The notes: generated from the sequence alone by a model not told the origin. A DNA stretch of 48,954 bases from Bacteroides sp. (GCA_014801815.1 JAAVDM010000017.1:1-48954), one strand, 5' to 3'; positions 1 through 10,153 are shown, numbered from the stretch's first letter. Program-made: numbers and translations.

Positions 1-218
1 AACTTCGCCCGATATGGGAAAAGCGAGGCCTGTTCATCTTCTTTCTTCCGCCATACAGTCCTCATCTGAATATCGCTGAGACTCTGTGGCGAATCCTTAA
101 GGGCAAATGGCTCAAACCTGTGGATTATTTTTCCACAGATTCCTTGCTTTACGCAACCAATCGTGCTTTGGCTGCTCTTGGATATGAACTTAATATCAAT
201 TTTGCCCATGAGGCTTAG
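1..218 (+). mobile_element. IS630-type transposase, 3' end (cut by window edge)
   Basis: Reading from base 3 gives 71 codons to the TAG at 216-218. The motif LPPYSPHLNIAETLWRILK is the C-terminal signature of the IS630/DDE-superfamily transposases, in which the Glu of the IAETLW segment is the third catalytic acidic residue. The N-terminal part and the left inverted repeat lie outside the window. I could not define a right terminal inverted repeat in the AT-rich bases that follow. The element marks the left part of the window as an accessory zone. Confidence 0.75.
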
Positions 219-286
219 TATAAATTAATTGTTACGACTTACTTAGCATTACTAAAGCTTATATTGATAAACCTATTCATTATAGT

Positions 287-595
287 GTGTTCTTTAGAAT
301 GAGCTCTTGGCTGTTGAAGGAGTTTGAGGAACAAGAGGATGTTATTTTTACATTTATATGTTCCACTGAGGAGTTAAATACAAATCATCCTGATATTCTT
401 CCACAGGAATTTCGATGGAAATTATTTGATAAATTATATCAGAGACAAGTTAATAATCTACAACTCAGAGTACAGGATATAGTAGTAGGTCCTGAAGGTT
501 ATCAATCGTTAAGTCGGGCTTTTTATCGTGATAAACATACTCCTATTATTAATATCATAGTTACGTATTTACAGGAAAAACAACAAGAATATTAG
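287..595 (+). CDS. Hypothetical small protein, unrecognised
   Basis: A 102-codon frame begins with GTG at 287; an ATG start at 299 would give 98 residues. The frame is open upstream as far as base 224, just after the IS630 transposase stop, so it may be the 3' piece of a longer gene that the insertion interrupted. The product is soluble-looking and rich in charged and aromatic residues, with no membrane segment, signal peptide or motif I recognise. It ends 224 bp before the DUF4143-type ATPase on the same strand. It may be a remnant rather than a working gene. Confidence 0.4.
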   Translation: MFFRMSSWLLKEFEEQEDVIFTFICSTEELNTNHPDILPQEFRWKLFDKLYQRQVNNLQLRVQDIVVGPEGYQSLSRAFYRDKHTPIINIIVTYLQEKQQEY

Positions 596-710
596 ACGCA
601 GTAACAAAAACGTTCAACCCTCAGAGTCGTCTTATATTTAGTCAGTAACCGTTGCAATAGTTGGTCTTTCAACAATGTCCGTTGTGACTGTGGAATCCTC
701 ATTGCTCTGT

Positions 711-782
711 TCCTAATCACCAAATTCAATACAAATTCAGTGATTATAATCACTGAATTTGTATTGAATTTGGTGATTAGGA
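711..782. repeat. 72-bp perfect palindrome without spacer
   Basis: Bases 711-746 are the exact reverse complement of 747-782, with the centre at TTA|TAA. The right arm contains TTTG at 769-772, placed about 20 bp before a TAACTTTA box at 793-800, so the palindrome overlaps the likely -33 element of the following ATPase gene. It could be a cruciform, a dimeric operator, a strong hairpin terminator for the upstream ORF, or a trace of an insertion. Confidence 0.9.
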
Positions 783-800
783 TTAATTTCTGTAACTTTA
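769..800 (+). promoter_or_regulatory. Putative Bacteroidetes-type promoter of the DUF4143 ATPase
   Basis: TTTG at 769-772 and TAACTTTA at 793-800 are spaced about 20 bp apart. The second box differs from the TAnnTTTG consensus only in its last base. The ATPase ATG follows at 820. Confidence 0.4.
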
Positions 801-819
801 AACACAAAATATCAATGGT

Positions 820-1947
820 ATGATTGAAAGAATAATTAAAAGTCGTATACTGCATGACTTTAATCGTAATAAAATAATTACTCTTCTCGGACCTCGTCAG
901 GTAGGAAAGACTACATTGCTGGAACAGATACTTAAAACCTGTACAGTAAATAAGGTGCTGCAACTTAACTGTGATAATGAAGATGACAGACTATTGCTGC
1001 AGGGACGTTCAACTACGGAACTTAAGATGTTGATTGAAGGGTATGATATGATTATGATAGATGAAGCACAGAGAGTTCTGAATATAGGGCTTACGCTTAA
1101 AATGATGGGTGATCTTAAATCTAATGCTCGTATTATAGTTACCGGTTCTTCATCGTTAGGTTTGGGTGACAGTATTAATGAGCCTGCGACAGGACGGTTA
1201 CTTGAATATAATCTATATCCATTTACTTTCGCAGAATTAGTTCAGAATTCATCATGGCGTGATGAACAGCGTATGTTGTTTCAACGATTGGTTTACGGTA
1301 TGTATCCGGAAGTGGTTACGTATCCCTCCGATGCACGTCGTACCCTTATGACTATTACCAACAGTTATCTTTATAAAGACCTTTTGTCATATCAAGGTTT
1401 GCGTAAACCCGCTTTGCTTCAGAATCTTGTGAGAGCACTGGCTTTACAGATAGGAAGTGAAGTATCTTATAATGAAATAGGTAATCTTATCGGAGCGGAT
1501 AAAGTGACAGTGGAAAAATATATTGACTTACTTGAGAAATGTTTTGTTGTGTTCCGGTTGCCTTCATTCAGTAGAAATATGCGTAATGAAATTAAAAAAG
1601 GAAAGAAAATTTATTTCTACGATAATGGTATACGCAATGCGATACTTTCAAACTTTGCTCCTCCTGAACTTCGTACCGATATGGGAGCACTATGGGAAAA
1701 TTTTTTGATAAGTGAACGTGTAAAGCGTAATGCTTATTTAGGCTTATATGCTCAATTATATTTCTGGCGTACGCAAACTCAACAGGAAATTGATCTTATC
1801 GAAGAATATGACGGTCGTCTTACAGCTTTTGAATTTAAATGGAATCCTAAAACAAAGGCAAGTATACCACGTAATTTTACTGAGACCTATCCGAATAGTT
1901 CTTTTGAGGTTATAACTACAGACAACTATCTTCCGTTTCTTACATGA
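820..1947 (+). CDS. AAA_14 / DUF4143-type ATP-binding protein
   Basis: This 375-residue protein belongs to the abundant bacterial and archaeal ATPases with an N-terminal AAA_14 P-loop domain and a C-terminal DUF4143 domain. Residues 24-32 (GPRQVGKTT) form Walker A, and the MIMIDEAQR segment near residue 80 is Walker B. A sensor-like TGSSS stretch follows. The C-terminal part carries the EIDLIEEYDGRLTAFEFKW pattern, which in this family resembles a PD-(D/E)XK-like fold. The physiological role of the family is poorly known. The ATG at 820 follows a promoter-like pair that overlaps a 72-bp palindrome. The gene stands alone between decayed sequences: an IS630 end upstream and a broken hicA-like gene on the other strand downstream. 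Confidence 0.85.
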   Translation: MIERIIKSRILHDFNRNKIITLLGPRQVGKTTLLEQILKTCTVNKVLQLNCDNEDDRLLLQGRSTTELKMLIEGYDMIMIDEAQRVLNIGLTLKMMGDLKSNARIIVTGSSSLGLGDSINEPATGRLLEYNLYPFTFAELVQNSSWRDEQRMLFQRLVYGMYPEVVTYPSDARRTLMTITNSYLYKDLLSYQGLRKPALLQNLVRALALQIGSEVSYNEIGNLIGADKVTVEKYIDLLEKCFVVFRLPSFSRNMRNEIKKGKKIYFYDNGIRNAILSNFAPPELRTDMGALWENFLISERVKRNAYLGLYAQLYFWRTQTQQEIDLIEEYDGRLTAFEFKWNPKTKASIPRNFTETYPNSSFEVITTDNYLPFLT

Positions 1948-2150
1948 GTTATTGCATATCCCTTGATAATATTGCCGAGATGTGGTCTATGAAGCATTAT
2001 TGGCTTCTTCCCCTCTCCTTTAAAAATAATTCTTGATCCCTCTATTGTCAGGAGTGTAATCCAAGATAACCAATAGACGGTAATTTCGTCCCAAGTAAAA
2101 TCTTTAGGGAATGAGTTGAATCTATTTATAAGTTTTTCTTTTGTTCCAAT
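1948..2150 (-). pseudogene. Degraded hicA-like toxin gene
   Basis: The minus strand reads GTKEKLINRFNSFPKDFTWD, then, in another frame, LLVILDYTPDNRG, and then GSRIIFKGEGKKPIMLHRPH followed by GNIIKGYAIT. Joined together these match the HicA mRNA-interferase layout: a FTWDE region, a G-S/H-R-F core and the LHxPHxGNI(I/V)K-Y end. At least two frame changes break the gene, no ATG precedes it (ATT stands at the expected start), and the end runs into the 3' end of the ATPase gene. No hicB antitoxin was seen next to it. The family call is by pattern recognition only. Confidence 0.6.
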
Positions 2151-2172
2151 TCTTTAGAATTTGGAACAAAAG
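2138..2172. repeat. Imperfect inverted repeat at the 5' side of the hicA remnant
   Basis: CTTTTGTTCCAA at 2138-2149 pairs with TTGGAACAAAAG at 2161-2172, with one unpaired base near the centre. It may be an old operator or promoter-proximal palindrome of the toxin remnant, or a terminator. Confidence 0.6.
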
Positions 2173-2226
2173 TGACTAATTTTTTAGTTGCAAAACAAAT
2201 TTTAATTAGGTAAGGTTCTTGTTATT

Positions 2227-2312
2227 TAGCTGAGGCCTACCCATAGATGAACGGCATCTCAAAATTGAACTCAATTTTGAGATGCCGTTCATCTATGGGT
2301 AGGCCTCAGCTA
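2227..2312. terminator. 42-bp perfect hairpin at the 3' end of asd
   Basis: Bases 2227-2268 pair without mismatch with 2271-2312, leaving only AC (2269-2270) at the tip. The asd stop codon (TAG on the minus strand, 2310-2312) forms the base of the stem. By position it is the terminator of the thrA-fabD-asd block, though it lacks a clear U-tract. The loop is too short for ordinary RNA hairpin geometry, so a few apical pairs must open. Confidence 0.7.
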
Positions 2313-3338
2313 TTTAGTGGTTGTATTGAAACGGGGGTCGTTAGCGAGAAGCCATTGTGCAATCTGGACGGCATTGAGGGCCGCTCCTTTCTTTATCTGG
2401 TCGCTGACAGTCCAGAAAGAGAGACCGCAATCGTCACTTATGTCCTTGCGCAGGCGGCCTACATAGACGGGGTCGGCACCGGCCTTGTGCAAAGGCATAG
2501 GATAGAGTTTGTCAGCCGGAGAGTCTTCAAGTACTACACCGGGGGCTGATTCAAAAGCGGCACGCGCCTCCTCTATGCTGACGGGACGTTCGGTTTCAAT
2601 CCAGATGGCTTCGCTGTGGGCGCGCAGTACGGGTACACGAACACAGGTGGCAGAGACACGTATCTTATCGGAGTGCATTATCTTGCGTGTCTCGTTGAAC
2701 ATCTTCATCTCCTCTTTGGTGTAATCATTGTCGGTAAAGACATCTACGTGAGGAATGACGTTATAAGCCAACTGATAGGCAAACTTCTCAATGGTGGGTT
2801 CACTACCTTCGGCAAGCTCGGTGTACTGGTGGACAAGTTCGTCCATCGCAGCCGCACCTGCACCGCTGGCCGCCTGATAAGTGGCTACACGCACACGTGT
2901 GATAGGTGAGATATCATTGATGGGCTTCAAAGCCACAACCATCTGTATGGTGGTACAGTTTGGATTACCTATAATGTTGCGCGGACGGTCAAGAGCATCA
3001 GCCGCATTGACCTCGGGAACTACCAGAGGCACATCACTGTCCATGCGGAAAGCGCTGCTGTTATCAATCATCACGGCACCGTGACGTGTTATGACATCGG
3101 CATACTGACGCGATGTTCCCGCACCAGCCGAGGTAAAGGCTATGTCAATACCGGAGAAATCAGACTCCGGAGTCAGTTCTTCGACTGTAATATCCTTACC
3201 GCCGAAAGAATAGACTGACCCGGCACTACGCTTCGAGCCGAACAGACGAAGCGAGGAAACAGGGAATTTCTGTTCTGTCAGGACCTTGAGAAGTTCCTGA
3301 CCGACAGCGCCGCTGGCACCTACTATGGCAATATTCAT
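2310..3338 (-). CDS. asd: Aspartate-semialdehyde dehydrogenase
   Basis: This 342-residue enzyme makes aspartate semialdehyde from aspartyl phosphate with NADPH, the step after aspartate kinase on the way to lysine, threonine and methionine. The N-terminal [15 protein letters not shown] segment is the nucleotide-binding loop. Cys128 in GNPNCTT is the expected catalytic nucleophile, and the length is normal for the family. The gene starts only 3 bp after the fabD stop and is surely co-transcribed with it. The upstream gene thrA supplies the previous and the next pathway steps, so the block groups aspartate-family synthesis with one fatty-acid gene. The stop codon lies in a 42-bp perfect hairpin. 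Confidence 0.95.
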   Translation of the reverse strand: MNIAIVGASGAVGQELLKVLTEQKFPVSSLRLFGSKRSAGSVYSFGGKDITVEELTPESDFSGIDIAFTSAGAGTSRQYADVITRHGAVMIDNSSAFRMDSDVPLVVPEVNAADALDRPRNIIGNPNCTTIQMVVALKPINDISPITRVRVATYQAASGAGAAAMDELVHQYTELAEGSEPTIEKFAYQLAYNVIPHVDVFTDNDYTKEEMKMFNETRKIMHSDKIRVSATCVRVPVLRAHSEAIWIETERPVSIEEARAAFESAPGVVLEDSPADKLYPMPLHKAGADPVYVGRLRKDISDDCGLSFWTVSDQIKKGAALNAVQIAQWLLANDPRFNTTTK

Positions 3339-3341
3339 ATC

Positions 3342-4220
3342 TTACTGCTTACCGGAAGTTGAGACGTTACGGTTTATTTTCTTTACGAGACCCTGAAGTA
3401 CGTTGCCGGGACCAAGCTCGATAAATTCGTCAGCCCCGTCAGCAATCATAGCCTCCACGTCCTGTGTCCAGCGTACAGCGCCGGTAAGCTGACTGATAAG
3501 GTTAGCCTTGATTTCGGCAGGGTCAGTGTGAGGTTTGCCGTCTACATTCTGATATACGGGACATACAGGAGTGTTGAACTCGGCAGCTTCAATAGCGGCA
3601 GCTAATTCTTCCTGAGCCGGCATCATGAGAGGGCTGTGGAAAGCACCGCCCACTTTAAGCGGCAGAGCACGCTTTGCACCGGCAGCTTTAAGAGCTTCGC
3701 AGGCTTTGGCAACTCCTTCGATGGTACCTGAAATCACAATCTGACCGGGGCAGTTGAAATTAGCCGGTACAACCACATCGTCTATAGTGGCGCACACCTC
3801 CTCAACTTTATCATCGGGCAGACCTATGATAGCAGCCATTGTAGAAGGACGAGCCTCACAAGCCTTCTGCATAGCGTGGGCACGAGCGGAAACGAGTTTC
3901 AAACCTTCCTCGAACGACAGCGCACCGGCGGCAACCAGAGCTGAGAACTCGCCGAGACTGTGGCCGGCAACCATATCGGGCTTGAAATCATCACCCAGAC
4001 TCTTAGCCAGAATGACACTGTTGAGGAAAACTGCAGGTTGAGTTACTTTAGTCTGTTTCAGATCGTCCTCAGTACCCTCGAACATGAGGTCGGTTATGCG
4101 GAATCCTAAGATGTCGTTAGCTTTTTCGAACAGTTCGCGGGCATTTGCGTCGTTGTCATACAACTCTTTGCCCATGCCAACATACTGGGCACCCTGGCCC
4201 GGAAAAACGTATGCCTTCAT
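3342..4220 (-). CDS. fabD: Malonyl-CoA:ACP transacylase
   Basis: FabD moves malonyl groups from CoA to acyl carrier protein for fatty-acid synthesis. The start at MKAYVFPGQGAQYVGMGKEL (4220) is preferred to an upstream in-frame ATG because FabD proteins begin here, giving 292 residues. The GQGAQ motif lies near the N-terminus, the nucleophile Ser88 is in GHSLG, and the active-site His lies in GGAFHSPL. A CAAAATTA box on the plus strand (TAATTTTG on the gene's strand, 4315-4322) suggests a promoter of its own between thrA and fabD. It is followed by asd after 3 bp. Confidence 0.95.
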   Translation of the reverse strand: MKAYVFPGQGAQYVGMGKELYDNDANARELFEKANDILGFRITDLMFEGTEDDLKQTKVTQPAVFLNSVILAKSLGDDFKPDMVAGHSLGEFSALVAAGALSFEEGLKLVSARAHAMQKACEARPSTMAAIIGLPDDKVEEVCATIDDVVVPANFNCPGQIVISGTIEGVAKACEALKAAGAKRALPLKVGGAFHSPLMMPAQEELAAAIEAAEFNTPVCPVYQNVDGKPHTDPAEIKANLISQLTGAVRWTQDVEAMIADGADEFIELGPGNVLQGLVKKINRNVSTSGKQ

Positions 4221-4314
4221 ATTGCTGATAAATAGATGAATAACGTGTAATGGCGTAAACCTGCTGCATGGAATCATCTCCGCCGGAGAGTAGTAAACAG
4301 GTATGACGCGGGCA

Positions 4315-4322
4315 CAAAATTA
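4315..4322 (-). promoter_or_regulatory. Putative -7 box for fabD-asd
   Basis: TAATTTTG on the minus strand matches the Bacteroidetes TAnnTTTG consensus. It is about 95 bp before the fabD ATG and about 17 bp downstream of the thrA stop. Confidence 0.5.
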
Positions 4323-4338
4323 CTAAAAAAAGCTCAGA

Positions 4339-6774
4339 TTACCGAATATTGGCTATACTGATGATGTCGGCGAAGACTCCTGCAGCCGTGACTTCGGCAC
4401 CCGCACCATATCCTTTTATGACCATAGGATATTCCTTATAGCGTTCGGTGGTGATAAGAATAACGTTGTTACTGCCTTCAAGGTTATAGAAGGGGTGATT
4501 GGCGTCTACGGACTGCAGCTCGACACAAGCCTCGCCACGATCAAGAACAGCCACAAAGCGCAGGCGTTCGCCGCGCTCTTCTGCACCCGCACGCATATTC
4601 TCGAACTCACTGTCAATATCTTTCAGAGCCTCCATGAAAGCCGCCGGTTCAGCCTCAAAGAATAATTCGGGAATGAAAAGACGTTTTCTGACCTCTTCGC
4701 GGCTGAGTTCGTATCCTGCTTCACGTGCGAGAATCACCAGTTTGCGTACCACATCGGTACCCGATAGGTCGATACGAGGATCCGGTTCGGTATAACCCTG
4801 TTCTTTAGCCATTCGCACCGCCAGACTGAGAGGTATGTCCCGGCTTACTACATTGAATATGTAATTGAGTGTCCCGGACACGACAGCCTCGATACGCAGA
4901 ATCTTATCACCGGAATTTATAAGTGAATTTATGGTGTTGATTATAGGCAGACCGGCACCTACGTTGGTCTCGAACAGAAATTTTACGTCGCGTGCACGTG
5001 CTGTCTCCTTCAATTCAAGATAATGTGAATATTCACCTGAAGCCGCAATTTTATTAGCGGCAACGACATTGACGTAATGAGTCAGAAGGTCGCTGTAAAT
5101 AGCCGCTATCTGCGCGGAAGCCGTGCAGTCTATAAAGACAGGATTGTAGATATTCATTTTCACAATCTCACGCTTTATGATTTCCGGCGATGACTCTATA
5201 CCTTGCAGTTCAAGTAATTCTGCATAACGCGCAGGGTCAAGGCCGTAGCGGTCAAACACGGCACGTCGGCTTGAAGCGATACCTACCACATTAAGACGCA
5301 GACGCTTTTCGGCAAGCAGTTTCTCACGTTGGCGTGCAATCTGCTGCAGCAGTATACCGCCCACATTTCCCACACCGGCTACAAAGAGATTGAGTACCTG
5401 ACATTCAGAAAGGAAGAATGAGTCATGTATGACGTTGAGAGTCTTGCGGAGACTACGGCGCTCCACCACAAACGAAATATTGATTTCCGAAGCACCCTGG
5501 GCACAGGCTATAACATTGATACCGTTACGTCCTACGGTATTAAACACCTTACCCATGATGCCGGTGGAGTTGCGCATATTCTCGCCTACCACAGCTACAG
5601 TAGCAAGGTCGAGCTGCGCACTGACATCATTGTACATACCTGAAGCCAGTTCGGCGGAGAACTCCTCACGCAGCACATCTACAGCCAACCGGGCATCGGC
5701 ATTCCGCACGGCTATAGTGGTATTATTCTCGGAGGCAGCCTGCGAGACAAGGAACACACTGACACCATGCTTGGACAGCGCACTGAAGATACGTGTGTTG
5801 ACACCCACCACACCTACCATACATAGGCTCGACAGCGTTACAAGAGCTGTGTCATTGATTGACGAGATACCCTTTATCGGTTTGGTGTCTGGACGCGGAT
5901 TATTGCTGATACGTGTGCCGGGAGCTTCGGGACGGAAAGTATTCTTAACCAATATCGGTATGTTGCGGTGGTAGGCGGGATAGATAGTGGGAGGAAAGAC
6001 AACTTTAGCACCGAAATTACACAACTCCATAGCTTCGGTAAACGATAACTCATCAATAACGTAAGCTGTGTCTATCACTTTCGGATCAGCTGTCATGAAG
6101 CCGTCCACATCAGTCCATATCTCAAGCACCTCAGCTTTGAGAGCCGCTGCGAGGAGTGAAGCAGTATAATCACTGCCTCCACGTCCGAGGTTGGTAATAT
6201 CGCCGTTGACATCGGAAGCAATGAAGCCGCCGACTACAGCTGTTTGCCAGTCTCCGTTGCCGAGTCGCTCGGCTATAAGTGAGTTGGTGAGGTCTGTGTC
6301 GAGTCTGTTCGCACCTTCGGCATTCTTGCGTGTCTTGATGAAGGTACGGGCATCGAATAGTGTACAGTCTCCGAGCATGGCGCTTACGATAAGGCTTGAC
6401 AGACGTTCTCCGTAGCTGACTATTATGTCGAGTGCACGTGGCGAGAGGTCGTGTATAAGTGACACACCCTTGAATATATTACCGAGTTCGTCAAGCAGCA
6501 TACGTACCATCTGCTCCGTGTCTGCACGTCTTACTTCCGGAACCATAGTCCGTGTCATATTGAGATGACGTTCCACCATACGGGCATAATTGTCAAGATA
6601 CTCAATGTTATCTTCGACAGCCATGTGTGCGGTGTTTATCAATGCGTCGGTAATACCGCCGAGAGCAGAGACTACAACGACCTTGCGTCCGGGTGTAGAG
6701 CGCACTATATCGCGCACGTTAGCCATACTTTCAGGAGTGCCCACCGAAGTGCCTCCGAATTTTAAAACCTTCAT
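4339..6774 (-). CDS. thrA: Bifunctional aspartate kinase / homoserine dehydrogenase I
   Basis: The protein joins the first and third steps of the threonine pathway in one chain. I choose the start at MKVLKFGGTSVGTPE (6774), the canonical aspartokinase N-terminus, giving 811 residues, close to E. coli ThrA (820). Residues 1-300 are the kinase (KFGGTS; GRGGSDYTA). Two ACT-like regulatory repeats follow at about 310-460. The dehydrogenase begins with the FVAGVGNVGGILLQQIA Rossmann motif near residue 475 and contains the GTLNYIFN and DPRIDLSGTDVVRKL segments of homoserine dehydrogenases. Unlike the thrABC layout, the next genes are fabD and asd; thrB and thrC are not in the window. Confidence 0.95.
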   Translation of the reverse strand: MKVLKFGGTSVGTPESMANVRDIVRSTPGRKVVVVSALGGITDALINTAHMAVEDNIEYLDNYARMVERHLNMTRTMVPEVRRADTEQMVRMLLDELGNIFKGVSLIHDLSPRALDIIVSYGERLSSLIVSAMLGDCTLFDARTFIKTRKNAEGANRLDTDLTNSLIAERLGNGDWQTAVVGGFIASDVNGDITNLGRGGSDYTASLLAAALKAEVLEIWTDVDGFMTADPKVIDTAYVIDELSFTEAMELCNFGAKVVFPPTIYPAYHRNIPILVKNTFRPEAPGTRISNNPRPDTKPIKGISSINDTALVTLSSLCMVGVVGVNTRIFSALSKHGVSVFLVSQAASENNTTIAVRNADARLAVDVLREEFSAELASGMYNDVSAQLDLATVAVVGENMRNSTGIMGKVFNTVGRNGINVIACAQGASEINISFVVERRSLRKTLNVIHDSFFLSECQVLNLFVAGVGNVGGILLQQIARQREKLLAEKRLRLNVVGIASSRRAVFDRYGLDPARYAELLELQGIESSPEIIKREIVKMNIYNPVFIDCTASAQIAAIYSDLLTHYVNVVAANKIAASGEYSHYLELKETARARDVKFLFETNVGAGLPIINTINSLINSGDKILRIEAVVSGTLNYIFNVVSRDIPLSLAVRMAKEQGYTEPDPRIDLSGTDVVRKLVILAREAGYELSREEVRKRLFIPELFFEAEPAAFMEALKDIDSEFENMRAGAEERGERLRFVAVLDRGEACVELQSVDANHPFYNLEGSNNVILITTERYKEYPMVIKGYGAGAEVTAAGVFADIISIANIR

Positions 6775-6800
6775 ATAAAGTGTCTGAACTGTGAACTTAG

Positions 6801-6995
6801 AGAGTGTGTCTGAATTTAACACGAATAAAAATACGAGTCACTCAAATTAAATCTATACATTCACTTGAAGAGTCTTTCAGGTGAATTTCACCGAGTCTAA
6901 TCAGTCGCATAGACCGCTATGCTTCTTCTTCAACTCGTCAGATTCCCTTGAAAATCCTTCTTCAAATTATTGAAAGTTAAATTCAGACACATTCT
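6801..6995. repeat. MITE-like element with 20-bp terminal inverted repeats
   Basis: The arms at 6801-6820 and 6976-6995 match in 19 of 20 positions (core GTGTCTGAATTTAAC in inverted orientation). They bound a 195-bp non-coding segment lying upstream of thrA. Inside is a smaller hairpin (TCACTTGAA / TTCAGGTGA). No ORF is present. The structure suggests a small non-autonomous mobile element; target-site duplications were not convincing. It fills most of the 368-bp gap between thrA and the helicase gene. Confidence 0.6.
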
Positions 6996-7142
6996 TAGGA
7001 TTCTTTTAATTCTATTAAAGAAATCCGTCATAAGGAAAAACGCCCCAAAATTAGTCAAAAATCCTCAGTCGGCCAATTCCCTTTCTGTAAGATGAGGTAA
7101 ATCAGCTTCAGATGAGAGAATAGACATAACATTGTATGACGG

Positions 7143-8531
7143 TTAGCGTAGGGGTAGGTGAGGATTGATAAGGAATACTTTGGAAGTTGATCGGGTGATA
7201 GCTGTGTAGAGCCACCTATAGAAATCAGAACAAATAGCATCGGGAGTTAGGGCACCCATATCAATGTATATATGTGCCCACTGTCCGCCCTGTGCTTTAT
7301 GACAGGTGACACAGTAGGCATACTTGGCCTGCAAAGAATTATAGTAGGGGTCTTCTTCGGCGTGTTTGATTTTTTGTGACAGTTCACCATCACAATCGGC
7401 CATTACACGGGCATAGAGGCGTTCCATCTCTTCACGCGGTATTGACGGCCCCTCGGCTACAAGACTGCGCAGCATCAGTTTGGCACCTACGGTCGAACCG
7501 TCGGCAGTCAGCGTAAGTTCGATATCGACAAAATAACGACCGTATGCTTTTTCGGTACGTCCTACCCATGTGACTTCGGCAGTGTCACCGTTGGCTATAA
7601 ACGAACTGAGCTTGTTTATACGGCTCCAGTAATAGTCGTTGCGGGCTATTACAATACGATCGCCGCGCTGGATAGGCACATCGGTACCCATTACCAGACT
7701 ACGGATAGCCTGATTGAACTTGTTGGCACGTTTGTTTGAGCGTGTTATAATGAGTGTCTCGTCCTGACCCACGCTGCTCCACGAATCAGAAAGGTAGTCG
7801 GCGAGGTCTGCTGAAGAAATTGCCTTCACATCGTCATACCCTCGGACAGAGATAGCAAAACGCGAAGGGTCGAAATCACCGAAAAGGAATTTACGTATGT
7901 TATACGAATTGAGAAGAATACCGCTGTCCTCCTTCTGGCGTACCGGAGTGTCAAGTGTGGCATATATCGGTTCGAGTCCAAATTCTCGTAGTCGGACCTG
8001 TTCCATAGCTGTGCTGTGTGTCTGTCCGACGGGAGGCAACTGTGCCATGTCGCCTATTAGAATCATGCGGCATCCGGGCGCACTGTAGACGTGACGCACA
8101 AGGTCGCCAAGCAGTGAATTACGGTCGGCGGTGTCAGTTATGAGCGAGGCTTCGTCTATAAAGAAAATCGTATCACTGTCTTTATTGGGAGCCAAAAAGA
8201 AAGAAGTGTTGGCAGGGTCGGCCGAGTTACCACGGTAAAGACGCTTGTGTATGGTAGACGCCTTATGTGAGGCGAACTGTGAGGCTACTTTTGCCGCACG
8301 GCCCGTAGGAGCCAGTATCACTGACCGTACACGAGCGGTATCAAGAGCCTTCACAACAGCACCCACAACCGATGACTTACCGGTGCCGGCATAACCGTTC
8401 AGCACGAACACATCACGAGCTTTCCCGTCAGTGATGAAGGAAGCGAGAGCATTGATGAGTACAGCCTGCTGAGTGTTAGGCTCAAAAGGCAGAAAAGTGT
8501 AAGCGGCGTCGGCCAGTTGAAGAGCGGTCAT
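7143..8531 (-). CDS. RecD/Dda-like ATP-dependent DNA helicase
   Basis: This 462-residue superfamily 1B helicase is compact, like T4 Dda and the many Bacteroidetes AAA_30-type exonuclease V alpha-like proteins. Residues 46-53 (GYAGTGKS) form motif I, IFFIDEASLI is motif II, and GDMAQLPPVGQ is motif III. The C-terminal VTCHKAQGGQW and YTAITRST segments match the UvrD_C_2 motifs V and VI. It probably unwinds DNA 5' to 3' during repair or replication restart. It has no recB or recC neighbour and is transcribed away from eno. A TAATTTTG box on its strand (8551-8558) lies 19 bp before the ATG, which implies a short leader. Confidence 0.85.
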   Translation of the reverse strand: MTALQLADAAYTFLPFEPNTQQAVLINALASFITDGKARDVFVLNGYAGTGKSSVVGAVVKALDTARVRSVILAPTGRAAKVASQFASHKASTIHKRLYRGNSADPANTSFFLAPNKDSDTIFFIDEASLITDTADRNSLLGDLVRHVYSAPGCRMILIGDMAQLPPVGQTHSTAMEQVRLREFGLEPIYATLDTPVRQKEDSGILLNSYNIRKFLFGDFDPSRFAISVRGYDDVKAISSADLADYLSDSWSSVGQDETLIITRSNKRANKFNQAIRSLVMGTDVPIQRGDRIVIARNDYYWSRINKLSSFIANGDTAEVTWVGRTEKAYGRYFVDIELTLTADGSTVGAKLMLRSLVAEGPSIPREEMERLYARVMADCDGELSQKIKHAEEDPYYNSLQAKYAYCVTCHKAQGGQWAHIYIDMGALTPDAICSDFYRWLYTAITRSTSKVFLINPHLPLR

Positions 8532-8550
8532 GATAAACAGTAATAAGGCA

Positions 8551-8558
8551 CAAAATTA
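8551..8558 (-). promoter_or_regulatory. Putative -7 box for the helicase gene
   Basis: TAATTTTG on the minus strand matches TAnnTTTG and ends 19 bp before the helicase ATG. It is back-to-back with the eno promoter at 8624-8631. Confidence 0.5.
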
Positions 8559-8623
8559 GTAATAAAAGATGAAGATATGATAAAAACAGTTAAAACAATA
8601 AGAAAAGTATGGGGGAAAAGTGT

Positions 8624-8631
8624 TATCTTTG
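8624..8631 (+). promoter_or_regulatory. Putative -7 box for eno
   Basis: TATCTTTG is a perfect TAnnTTTG match, followed by a structured leader of about 110 bp before the eno ATG. Confidence 0.65.
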
Positions 8632-8643
8632 CGACACGAAACA

Positions 8644-10047
<1,404 letters not shown>

Positions 10048-10079
10048 TTACAGAAATCACTACTGTTGTCACGGCTCTG

Positions 10080-10096
10080 TTACCGTGATACGGTAA
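10080..10096 (+). other. Small hairpin after eno
   Basis: TTACCGT and ACGGTAA form a 7-bp stem with a GAT loop, 33 bp after the eno stop and just before the larger terminator hairpin. Confidence 0.5.
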
Positions 10097-10107
10097 GAGA
10101 ATAATGT

Positions 10108-10148
10108 CAATGCCCTATGATACATCAATGATGTATCATAGGGCATTG
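10108..10148 (+). terminator. Terminator hairpin of eno
   Basis: Bases 10108-10126 pair perfectly with 10130-10148 (19 bp, loop AAT). A T-rich stretch (TTTTGTTTTGG) follows, as in an intrinsic terminator. Confidence 0.8.
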
Positions 10149-10153
10149 TTTTG

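Noticed and set aside
592..963. 123-codon minus-strand ORF
   Set aside because: It runs through the 72-bp palindrome and into the start of the ATPase gene on the other strand; no family resemblance.
5429..5974. 181-codon plus-strand ORF inside thrA
   Set aside because: It is a shadow of the opposite strand of thrA, rich in Thr, Ser and Arg as expected for an antisense frame of this codon usage.
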